From Gammaproteobacteria bacterium (GTDB lineage Bacteria; Pseudomonadota; Gammaproteobacteria; Steroidobacterales; Steroidobacteraceae): 64,000 nucleotides of DNA. The notes below the pieces were generated by a model, which did no database searches, was not told where the DNA came from, and was given only the letters and a program-made list of their open reading frames with translations. The stretch lies in contig JAQGOE010000205.1 of NCBI GenBank assembly GCA_028293725.1, positions 1-64,000 on the forward strand. Reading direction: 5' to 3'. Shown here in pieces: positions 16,791-24,862 of the stretch; position 1 is the first letter of the stretch, and each line of letters starts with the position of its first letter. Both the position numbers and the translations under genes were made by a program.

Positions 16791-18242
16791 TCAGAGCGCG
16801 ATGGCGCTCGGCTCGGACTTCACTGGGGCAGCCACTTCGCTCCTGGGCTCCGCCGTCACCACCCGCGGACGCCCCGACAACAGCACGCCCGGCTCGATGA
16901 TCATCCGGGCGCGCAGCCCTGGAAAATTATCGTTGAGCTCGAGTGTTCCCCCGTGCAACTTGGCGACGGCCTGCACGAGACTCAGACCGAGGCCCACGCC
17001 AGGCGTACCGCGACTCGCGTCACCACGATAGAAACGCTGTGCGGCTTTCGGTTTCTCGGCATCGGGAATTCCCGGGCCGTCGTCCGCAACGCAGATCTCC
17101 ACGGACCCGTCGGCTCGATGCTTGACTTCGACTTTCACAACCCCTTGCTCGCCGGCGTACTTGAGTGCGTTGTCGATGAGGTTGCCGACAGCCTGCGCGA
17201 GCAGCGTGGGATCGCCGGAAACCAGCACCGGCCCATTCGAAGTAAACGCCAGGGAGACGTCTTTGACCTCCGCCGCCGGCGAATAAAATTCCACCACCTC
17301 GGCGGCCAACTCGTTGGCATTGACCTGCACGAATCCGGAGCGGCGCATGCCCGTATCGATCTCCGCCAGGCGTAACAGCGCGTTGAATATCCTTATAACG
17401 CGATCGACGTCGGCCACCGCGCCATCGATCTCGGCGAACGTCTCCTCGTCAGTGGGTCGTGTCAGAGAGAGCTCTTCGAGCCGCGAGCGCAGCTCCGCCA
17501 ACGGCGTGCGCAAGTCGTGAGCAATCGAGTTCGAGACATCGCGAATCCCATTGATGAGTTGCTCGATCTGATCGAGCATGCCGTTGATGGTCTGCGAGAG
17601 GGTATCGAGCTCATCGCCACTGATCCGGCTGGGCAGGCGGTGACTCAAGTCACCCTGTACGATCGCAAGGACGGTCTGCCGGATGCTGAGAATACGCGCC
17701 AGGATGGCGCGGCGTATCAACACACCGCCCAACACGCCGGCGATCGACAACACCGCCACCGCTCCGGCGAGGCCCGTCCAGAAATGTCGCGCCAGAGGCG
17801 CAAACCGCGCTACATCACGGCCCACGAGCAGGTTGTAACCCCCCGGAAGCGCGGTCCGCACGACCACCGACTGTGTCGCCTTGCCGCTCAGATCCAGCGT
17901 AACGGTGTACATGCCTGGCTGCGTTGGCACCGTCGAGGGCCACTGAGTCAAATTACCGGCCACCCGTCGCAGCGACGCATCGGCCAACATCAGGATGCGC
18001 TCGCCCGGAAGCTGCATGCCCACACGGGCGTCGATAAAGGATTTCAGACCCGTCGCGCCCTCGCGGTGAAATACGTCGGTGAGTCTCTGAGCGTCGGCGT
18101 GGATGATTTCGGAGCGCCCATCCTCCATCGTCACCTGCCAGGCGTACCAGAGCGGGGCGGCGAACAGAATGAGCGCGACGATCCCGAAGGCTATGTAGCC
18201 AAATGTCAGCGTGAAGGCCGTTGAGCGGATGACCTTACTCAT
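16791..18242 (-). CDS. membrane sensor histidine kinase of the efflux operon (HAMP-HisKA-HATPase)
   Basis: A 483-residue two-span sensor kinase: membrane segments at about 12-33 and 156-178 enclose a periplasmic domain of about 120 residues, followed by HAMP, HisKA with His242 in SIAHDLRTPLAELR, and HATPase (NLIDNALKYAG, DDGPGIPD, GVGLGLSLVQAVA). The layout is that of CusS/QseC-type kinases. Its 5' end overlaps the response-regulator gene by 8 bases, so the two form a two-component pair that probably controls the upstream RND pump. The inducing signal is not evident. Confidence 0.88.
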   Translation of the reverse strand: MSKVIRSTAFTLTFGYIAFGIVALILFAAPLWYAWQVTMEDGRSEIIHADAQRLTDVFHREGATGLKSFIDARVGMQLPGERILMLADASLRRVAGNLTQWPSTVPTQPGMYTVTLDLSGKATQSVVVRTALPGGYNLLVGRDVARFAPLARHFWTGLAGAVAVLSIAGVLGGVLIRRAILARILSIRQTVLAIVQGDLSHRLPSRISGDELDTLSQTINGMLDQIEQLINGIRDVSNSIAHDLRTPLAELRSRLEELSLTRPTDEETFAEIDGAVADVDRVIRIFNALLRLAEIDTGMRRSGFVQVNANELAAEVVEFYSPAAEVKDVSLAFTSNGPVLVSGDPTLLAQAVGNLIDNALKYAGEQGVVKVEVKHRADGSVEICVADDGPGIPDAEKPKAAQRFYRGDASRGTPGVGLGLSLVQAVAKLHGGTLELNDNFPGLRARMIIEPGVLLSGRPRVVTAEPRSEVAAPVKSEPSAIAL

Positions 18243-18915
18243 CTGAGCTCAGCATGTACCCGGCGTTGCGTACGGTCCGCAACAGCGGGCGCTCGAAATC
18301 GGCATCGATTTTCTGTCGCAGCTTGCTGATATGGACATCCACCACGTTCGTCTGAGGGTCAAAATGATAATCCCAGACGTTCTCCAGAAGCATGGTGCGC
18401 GTCACGACCTGGCCCGCGTGCCGCATGAGGTATTCGAGCAGCTTGAACTCGCGCGGCTGCAGGGCAATGCTACGCTCGCCCCGCACCGCCTTGCGGGACA
18501 GGAGGTCGACCCGCAGGTCGGCGACCTCGAGGACCGTCTGCGTGCCAGTACCTTGCGAGCGACGTGACAACGCATCGAGTCGCGCCAGCAACTCGCCGAA
18601 CGCGAACGGCTTCGTCAGGTAGTCGTCGCCGCCGCTCTTCAGCCCCTTGATGCGCTCGTCAACATCGGACAGTGCGCTCAGGATCAGAATGGGCGTCCGG
18701 TTGCCGGACTTACGCAGCGACTCGATGATGCTCAACCCATCGATCTGCCCGGGCAGCATCCGGTCCATGATGATCACGTCGTACGGCTCGCTGGCGGCGA
18801 GAAACATGCCCTCACGGCCGTTGTCGGCGTTGTCGACGGTGTGTCCGGCTTCCTGGAGTCCCTTGACGACGAAGCGTGTCACCCGCTCATTGTCTTCGAC
18901 CAGGAGGAGTTTCAT
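18235..18915 (-). CDS. OmpR/PhoB-family response regulator of the efflux operon
   Basis: A 226-residue regulator: receiver domain (1-118) with acidic pocket EDN at 7-9, phospho-acceptor Asp51 in IMDRMLPG and Lys101-like TKPFAFGE, then a winged-helix DNA-binding domain (about 128-222) with LQPREFKLLEYLMRHAGQVVTR. It overlaps the RND permease stop by 4 bases and the kinase gene by 8, so its expression is coupled to both. By position it should regulate the pump operon. Confidence 0.9.
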   Translation of the reverse strand: MKLLLVEDNERVTRFVVKGLQEAGHTVDNADNGREGMFLAASEPYDVIIMDRMLPGQIDGLSIIESLRKSGNRTPILILSALSDVDERIKGLKSGGDDYLTKPFAFGELLARLDALSRRSQGTGTQTVLEVADLRVDLLSRKAVRGERSIALQPREFKLLEYLMRHAGQVVTRTMLLENVWDYHFDPQTNVVDVHISKLRQKIDADFERPLLRTVRNAGYMLSSDE

Positions 18916-21900
18916 GGGGTCACGCGCGCTCCCGAGTCCGGCAAGGTCGATGCCGGAGACTCGGTATGGGCGTCCGTCTCTTTCTGCTCCGCGTGGCGTC
19001 GGCGACGCGCCCGCATGCGGTTACTGAAGCGATCGAGATAGAGGTAAACCACCGGGGTCGTGAACAGCGTCAGCATCTGGCTGAGGACGAGGCCGCCGAC
19101 CATGGTGTATCCCAGGGGCTGCCGCAGCTCGGAACCGGTACCCCTACCCAACATGAGAGGAATCGCGGCCAGCAGCGCCGCCATCGTTGTCATCATGATC
19201 GGACGGAAGCGCAGCAGGCAGGCCTGCCGGATCGATTGCTCGGGCGAGAGGTGTTGCTCGCGCTCGGCCTGGATCGCGAAGTCGACCATCATGATGCCGT
19301 TCTTCTTCACGATGCCGATGAGCAGAATGATGCCCACCAGCGCGATCACCGACAGGTCGAAGTGGAACGCCCACAGCATGAGCAGCGCGCCGACACCGGC
19401 GGACGGCAGTGTCGAGAGAATCGTCAGCGGATGGATATAACTCTCGTACAGCATGCCGAGAATGATGTACACCACCAGCAGCGCCGCCAGAATCAGCAAC
19501 GGCTCGCTCTTGAGCGAGTCCTGGAAGGCCTGCGCCGTACCCTGGAACGTACCTTGGATAGAGCCCGGCAGGCGCAACCCCGTTGCGATCCGCTCGATGC
19601 CATCGACCGCATCGCCCAACGCAGCACCCGGAGCGAGGTTGAACGACAGGGTCACAGCGGGGAACTGACCCTGGTGAGCCACCGAGAGATAACCGACATG
19701 ATGAGTGTCGTAGTGCACGAAGGTCGACAGGGGTACCTGCTGACCCGTGGCGGGCGATTTGATGTAGATTTTGTTCAGGGTGTTGGGGTCCGCCTGCAGA
19801 CCCGGCGTTATCTCCAGCACCACGTGATAGCTGTTGAGCTGCGTAAAGAACTGGGTCACCTCGCGCTGCCCGAAAGCGTCGTACAGCGTCGAGTCGATGA
19901 GTGACGGTTGGATGCCGAAGCGGGCCGCCTGATCGCGGTCAATGACCAACGACAGGGTGGTGCCATTGTTTTGCTGGTCGGATGCAACGTCCCGCAGTTG
20001 CGGAATCTTCTGCATCTCGGCAAGCATTTTTGGAGCCCACTCGTTGAGCTCGTCGAGGTCAGGGTCCTGCAGTGTGTATTGATACTGCGTGCGTGTCGTA
20101 CGGCCACCCACGGTGATGTCCTGTGCGGCCTGCAGGAACAACGTCCCGCCGGGAACCTGCGACAGCTTGGAGCGCAGGCGCGTAATGATCTGGTCCGCGT
20201 TCGAGGTTCGCTCGTCACGCGGTTTCAGGCCGATCACCACGAATCCGTTGTTGACGGGCCGTTGGCCTCCCAGTCCCGTACCATATCCCGAGACATCCGG
20301 ATCCTGTCCCACCACATCGAGCAGCTTGTGTTGCAGGGTCACCATCTTGTCGAAGGAGATGTCCTGCGGACCGTCGGACAGACCGGAGATGACGCCAATA
20401 TCCTGTTGCGGAAAGAAGCCCTTCGGCACGAAGGCGTAGAGGAGCCCGGCGCACAATACCGTCGCCATGAATACCAGGACCGTCGGTAGCTGATGGCGGA
20501 GCACGAAATCGAGACCGTGCGTATAGCCCGCGAGCAGCTTGTCGAAGCCCCGCTCGACAGCCATGTACACCTTGCCGTGCCTGGCATGTTTCTCATCCCG
20601 GAGAAACAAGGCGCACATCATGGGCGAGAGTGTCAGGGAGACGAAAGCCGACACGGCGATTGTCATCGTGACAGTGACGGCGAACTCGCGAAACAGGCGG
20701 CCGATGATGCCGCCCATCAGCAAGAGGGGGATGAACACCGCCACCAGCGAGAGGCTGATGGAGATAATGGTGAACCCGATCTCGCCCGAGCCTTTGAGCG
20801 CCGCCTCGCGCGGCGGCATACCCGCCTCGATATACCGATAGATATTCTCGAGCATGACGATCGCGTCATCGACCACGAAGCCGACAGCGATGGTGAGCCC
20901 CATCAACGAGAGGTTGTCCAGGCTGTAGCCGAGGACATACATGAGCGCCGCCGTTCCAAACAACGCCAGCGGCACGGTGACACCGGGAATCAGCGTCGCC
21001 CACAGATTGCGCAGAAAGAGAAAAATCACCATCACGACCAGGGCAATCGTGAGCAGCAGAGTGAACTCGACATCGTGCACCGACGCCGAAATCGTCGTGG
21101 TGCGATCGACGATCTGCTTGATCTGGATCGACGCAGGGATCTGCGTCTGCATGTGCGGTAGCAGCGCCTTGATGCGATTGGCCGTCTCGATGACGTTCGC
21201 ACCCGGCTGTTTGTTGATGAGCAACAGCACGCCGGGATGGCCATTCTGCCACGCAGCGATCAAGGCGTTCTCCGCCCCATCAACCGCCACACCGATGTCC
21301 CGGATACGTACCGGGGCGCCGTTCTTGTAGGCGACGATGATGTCGTTCCAGGGCGCGGCCTTCAGAAGCTGGTCATTGTCGTAAATCGCGAAGCTGTGCT
21401 CGGGACCGTTGACGGACCCCTTCGGGGCATCGACGGTGGCCGCGGTGATCACCGCCGCCACGTCCTCGAGTTGAATGCCAAGGGCGGCGAGTTTCGCGGG
21501 ATCCACCTGCACGCGCACCGCGGGCTTCTGCTGCCCGCCGACGGTCACGATGCCAACCCCGGGTACGCGCGAGATCTGCTGCGCGATGATTGTTTCCGCC
21601 GCATCATCGACTACGGTCGTCGGCAGAACATCCGACTGCACGGACATCACCAGGATCGGCGAATCCGCCGGATTGACCTTCTTATACGAGGGCGGCGTCG
21701 GCAGGTTCTTGGGCAACTGGCCGGCGGCGGCGTCGATGGCCGCTTGAATATCGCCCGCGGCGGCGTCGATGTTGCGATCGAGATCGAACTGCACCACGAT
21801 CTGCGTGTTGTTCAACACGCTCGACGAAGTCAACTGGGTAACGCCCGGAATCTGCCCGAACTGAAACTCGAGCGGCTGCGCCACGGAGGAGGCCATCGTC

Positions 21901-22070
21901 TCGGGACTCGCACCCGGCAGCGAGGCGCTCACCTGGATGGTGGGGAAGTCCACCTGCGGCAACGGCGCCACCGGCAGCAGCGGAAAGACAATCACGCCGA
22001 CCAGGAAAATGCCCGCCATCAACAGCGACGTCGCTATCGGGCGCTCGATGAAACGGGCGGAAATGTTCAC
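18912..22070 (-). CDS. RND multidrug efflux permease, MdtB/MdtC-like
   Basis: A 1052-residue inner-membrane proton/drug antiporter of the HAE1 family. The N-terminus (LPVAPLPQVDFPTIQVSASLPGASPETMASSV) closely follows E. coli MdtC. Transmembrane segment 4 carries the paired aspartates of the proton relay in GFVVDDAIVMLENIYRYIEAG. Two large periplasmic loops and 12 spans fit the full family length. Only one permease gene is present, whereas MdtBC systems use two different ones, so this should work as a homotrimer. It is translationally coupled (4-base overlaps) with the adaptor upstream and the response regulator downstream. Confidence 0.92.
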   Translation of the reverse strand: MNISARFIERPIATSLLMAGIFLVGVIVFPLLPVAPLPQVDFPTIQVSASLPGASPETMASSVAQPLEFQFGQIPGVTQLTSSSVLNNTQIVVQFDLDRNIDAAAGDIQAAIDAAAGQLPKNLPTPPSYKKVNPADSPILVMSVQSDVLPTTVVDDAAETIIAQQISRVPGVGIVTVGGQQKPAVRVQVDPAKLAALGIQLEDVAAVITAATVDAPKGSVNGPEHSFAIYDNDQLLKAAPWNDIIVAYKNGAPVRIRDIGVAVDGAENALIAAWQNGHPGVLLLINKQPGANVIETANRIKALLPHMQTQIPASIQIKQIVDRTTTISASVHDVEFTLLLTIALVVMVIFLFLRNLWATLIPGVTVPLALFGTAALMYVLGYSLDNLSLMGLTIAVGFVVDDAIVMLENIYRYIEAGMPPREAALKGSGEIGFTIISISLSLVAVFIPLLLMGGIIGRLFREFAVTVTMTIAVSAFVSLTLSPMMCALFLRDEKHARHGKVYMAVERGFDKLLAGYTHGLDFVLRHQLPTVLVFMATVLCAGLLYAFVPKGFFPQQDIGVISGLSDGPQDISFDKMVTLQHKLLDVVGQDPDVSGYGTGLGGQRPVNNGFVVIGLKPRDERTSNADQIITRLRSKLSQVPGGTLFLQAAQDITVGGRTTRTQYQYTLQDPDLDELNEWAPKMLAEMQKIPQLRDVASDQQNNGTTLSLVIDRDQAARFGIQPSLIDSTLYDAFGQREVTQFFTQLNSYHVVLEITPGLQADPNTLNKIYIKSPATGQQVPLSTFVHYDTHHVGYLSVAHQGQFPAVTLSFNLAPGAALGDAVDGIERIATGLRLPGSIQGTFQGTAQAFQDSLKSEPLLILAALLVVYIILGMLYESYIHPLTILSTLPSAGVGALLMLWAFHFDLSVIALVGIILLIGIVKKNGIMMVDFAIQAEREQHLSPEQSIRQACLLRFRPIMMTTMAALLAAIPLMLGRGTGSELRQPLGYTMVGGLVLSQMLTLFTTPVVYLYLDRFSNRMRARRRRHAEQKETDAHTESPASTLPDSGARVTP

Positions 22071-23263
22071 GAGCTCACCTTTGTCGCGGACGCCGCCGAA
22101 CGGGCGCTCGACGGCGGAACGGCAGCGACGCTACGCACCCGGGCGCCGGGCTGCAGGCGATACTGGTTGCTGAGAACCACCTGCTCGCCGTCCTTGAGTC
22201 CATCCGTAATGACCGTCAACGTGCCGGACTCATCGCCCACCTTGAGCGGACGCGCCTCCACGGTGGAGTCGGCTTTCACAACATACGTGAACATACCGTT
22301 CGGACCGCGCTGGATTGCGTTCGACGGCACCGTCAGCACGTTATGCTCGGTCCGCACGAGAACTCGCGCGTTGATGAACTCGCCGGGCCACAACGCATCG
22401 TGCGGGTTGGGGAAAGTCGCCTTCACCCGGATCGTGCCGGTGCTCTGATCGATCTGATTGTCGACCAGGGCGACGGTGCCGCGATCCAACTCACTCTTAC
22501 CGTCGCGGGACATCGCGGTGACGCTGACGGTTCCCGCTTCCAGCGCACGGTTGAGAGTCGGCAGCGCTTCTTCCGGCAGAGTGAAAATGCAGGCAATGGG
22601 CTGTACCTGTGTCACGACAACGATGCCACCGGTATCCGTCGCGTGCACGTTGTTGCCCGGATCCACGCGCCGTATGCCGGTCTTTCCCTGGATCGGCGAG
22701 ACGATGGTGGTGTAGCTGAGCTGCGTCCGGGCGTTGTCGATGTTGGCCTGGTCGCCCTTGATCTGGGCTTGCAGCTGCCCCACCAGGGCGTGTTGCGCGT
22801 CCAGCGTTTGTTTGCTGGCCAGATTCTGGGGAGCGAGCAACTCAAAACGATCCAGGTCGGCCTGGGCGCTCGCGAGCTGGGCCACATCCTTGTCGTGCGT
22901 CGCAATCGACTGATCGAGGGCCGCCCGGAAGGGCCGCGGGTCGATCTGGCCGATGAGGTCCCCTTTCTTGAGCGTCTGGCCCTCGACAAACCCGACTTTC
23001 TGCAGCTCACCGTCGACGCGGGCCGTCACGGTCACCGTATAGAAGGCTTGCACCGTGCCCAGACCCTCGAGATAGACCGGCACTTCGCTGCGGCCCGCCA
23101 GTGCGGTCTCCACCGCGATCTCCGGATGCCCGTCGCCCTGCTTATCCTTGTCGGCGGCACGCGCGCCGCCCGAGTAACCATGCCACACGAAAAAAACCGC
23201 CGTGAGGGCGACTGCCGCTCCCAGCATCACGACCCGCGGTCCACTCATCCGGATTCTGTTCAT
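22067..23263 (-). CDS. RND efflux periplasmic adaptor (membrane fusion protein, MdtA-like)
   Basis: A 398-residue HlyD/AcrA-type adaptor. An N-terminal signal-anchor (about 10-30) is followed by the lipoyl-like half motif (VTARVDGELQKVGFVEGQTLKKGDLIGQID), a coiled-coil hairpin (about 110-185), the second lipoyl half (TTIVSPIQGKTGIRRVDPGN), and beta-barrel and membrane-proximal domains ending near residue 380. It bridges the permease and outer-membrane channel. It overlaps the outer-membrane factor gene and the permease gene by 4 bases each. Confidence 0.9.
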   Translation of the reverse strand: MNRIRMSGPRVVMLGAAVALTAVFFVWHGYSGGARAADKDKQGDGHPEIAVETALAGRSEVPVYLEGLGTVQAFYTVTVTARVDGELQKVGFVEGQTLKKGDLIGQIDPRPFRAALDQSIATHDKDVAQLASAQADLDRFELLAPQNLASKQTLDAQHALVGQLQAQIKGDQANIDNARTQLSYTTIVSPIQGKTGIRRVDPGNNVHATDTGGIVVVTQVQPIACIFTLPEEALPTLNRALEAGTVSVTAMSRDGKSELDRGTVALVDNQIDQSTGTIRVKATFPNPHDALWPGEFINARVLVRTEHNVLTVPSNAIQRGPNGMFTYVVKADSTVEARPLKVGDESGTLTVITDGLKDGEQVVLSNQYRLQPGARVRSVAAVPPSSARSAASATKVSS

Positions 23264-24657
23264 GTTCGCTGCCAGCCACCGCCGAGCGCACTGAAAAGTG
23301 CAACCAGCGCGTTGAGATGGGAATACTTCACCTGTACGAGGGTGTCCTGGGCCGTAAACAACGCGGTCTCGGTGCTCAGAACGACCAGGATGTTGATCGT
23401 CCCCGCGTGAAACTGCGCTTGCGTCAATTCGTAGGCATGCCGGGCTGTGGCGACAGCCTCCTGCTCACGACGCAGCTGCTCTGCGGTCTGCTGCACACTC
23501 ACCAGCGCGTCCTCGACGTTGCCGAACGCCGAGATCACCGCCTTATGATAGTCCGACAACAGCTCCGCGTAGCGGCCCTTGTTGAGTTGGTACTGACCCA
23601 CCAGGGCACCACCCTGGAAAATGGGCTGCGTCAGGCCGGCGGTGGCGTTGAATACCCGGCTCACCGGGTTGAACAGCGTATTCAGGGCCGGGCTCACATA
23701 ACCGCCGGCTGCCGTCAGGCTGATGGTCGGAAAGAAAGCCGCGCGCGCCGCCGCGATATTGGCGTTTGCGGCGATTAGCTGCGCTTCGGCTTGCGCCACA
23801 TCCGGCCGCCGTGCCAACAGTTCGGAGGGCATGCCGGGCACGACCTCGGGCTCCGCGAGATCACCGAGGGTGCCCGTGCTGACATCGACGGCCTCGGGCT
23901 GTTTGCCGAGCAGGATCGCCAGCGCGTCCAGGGTCTCTCCAAGCTGTTGATTCAGTGGAGGTATGGCAGCGTCCAAGGTCGCGACGGTAGTCTGTTGCTG
24001 CGCCACATCGAGCGCCGTCAGCGTCCCGACCTGAGCCTCGAGCTGCAGTCCCTTCAAGGTATCGCGAGCGCTCGCCACGTTATCGTTGGCTACCTTGAGA
24101 CGGTCACGCAGCTCGAGCGCCTGGAAGTACGTGCTCGCCACGCTTTGCATGACCGTCAATTCGACCGTCGCGCGGTCGTAGCGGCTCGCCAGGGCGGCCA
24201 TACGCGCCGCATCCCGCAGCGCCCGATTTTTGCCCCAGAAATCGATCTCGTAGCTCGCGGTCAACTCAGTCGTAAAGGTGTTGAAGGTCCTGGGTACCCC
24301 CGTGCCCGCCGGGTTCAGCGTCGTCTGCTGCACCCTTTGGCGAGTCCCGTCGGCGTCGAGGCCGACCGAAGGTAGTAACGGCGCACCCGCGATCCGCGCC
24401 TGCGCATCGGCCTGCTGGATGCGGGCGATGGCAGCCCCGAGGTCGTCATTGGCGAGCCGCGCCTGGTCCATGAGGTCGTTCAGAGTCGGGGAGTTGAATC
24501 CCCGCCACCAATCGGAAGACGGCCAGGCCGACTGCTCAGAACCAGGCGCGTCGCGCCACGCCTGGGGCGGCGGGATGTCGGGGCGTTTGTAATGCGGACC
24601 CAGATTGCATGCGACGAGACCGCATCCGGTCAGTCCGAGGACGGCGGAACGCAGCAT
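23260..24657 (-). CDS. RND efflux outer-membrane factor lipoprotein (NodT/OprM family)
   Basis: A TolC-like outer-membrane channel of the NodT family. From ATG 24657 it is 465 residues, beginning with a lipoprotein signal (LRSAVLGLTGCGLVAC, acylated Cys at residue 17) and the family start NLGPHYKRPDIPPP. Two OEP repeats follow, with ALDVAQQQTTVATLDAAIPPLNQQ and LLARRPDVAQAEAQLIAANANIAAARAAFFP. A longer in-frame reading allows GTG at 24717 or ATG at 24807; none has a good ribosome site, so the start is uncertain and only the lipobox favours the short form. It is the first gene of the pump operon. Confidence 0.87.
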   Translation of the reverse strand: MLRSAVLGLTGCGLVACNLGPHYKRPDIPPPQAWRDAPGSEQSAWPSSDWWRGFNSPTLNDLMDQARLANDDLGAAIARIQQADAQARIAGAPLLPSVGLDADGTRQRVQQTTLNPAGTGVPRTFNTFTTELTASYEIDFWGKNRALRDAARMAALASRYDRATVELTVMQSVASTYFQALELRDRLKVANDNVASARDTLKGLQLEAQVGTLTALDVAQQQTTVATLDAAIPPLNQQLGETLDALAILLGKQPEAVDVSTGTLGDLAEPEVVPGMPSELLARRPDVAQAEAQLIAANANIAAARAAFFPTISLTAAGGYVSPALNTLFNPVSRVFNATAGLTQPIFQGGALVGQYQLNKGRYAELLSDYHKAVISAFGNVEDALVSVQQTAEQLRREQEAVATARHAYELTQAQFHAGTINILVVLSTETALFTAQDTLVQVKYSHLNALVALFSALGGGWQRT

Positions 24658-24862
24658 GCTACCCGCCAAGGGCCTACGCGAGGACAGCCGCAGATGTTTT
24701 GGATTCAGGGGTTTCACAGAAAAAAAAGACGACAGGGGGGCCTGAGCTTGGGAGCACGTGAGGGTCACGATACGGGGGTATCGATTTACCGAAGGTGGGC
24801 GAATCATTAAAGTCCGTTAATTGGCCATCATCCACACCGCCCACCAGGCGGACCGGAACACC

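Noticed and set aside
21237..22448. A 403-codon open frame on the plus strand
   Set aside because: It is antisense to the RND permease and adaptor genes, whose protein sequences are clearly conserved; its own translation is Arg/His/Gly-rich with no family features.
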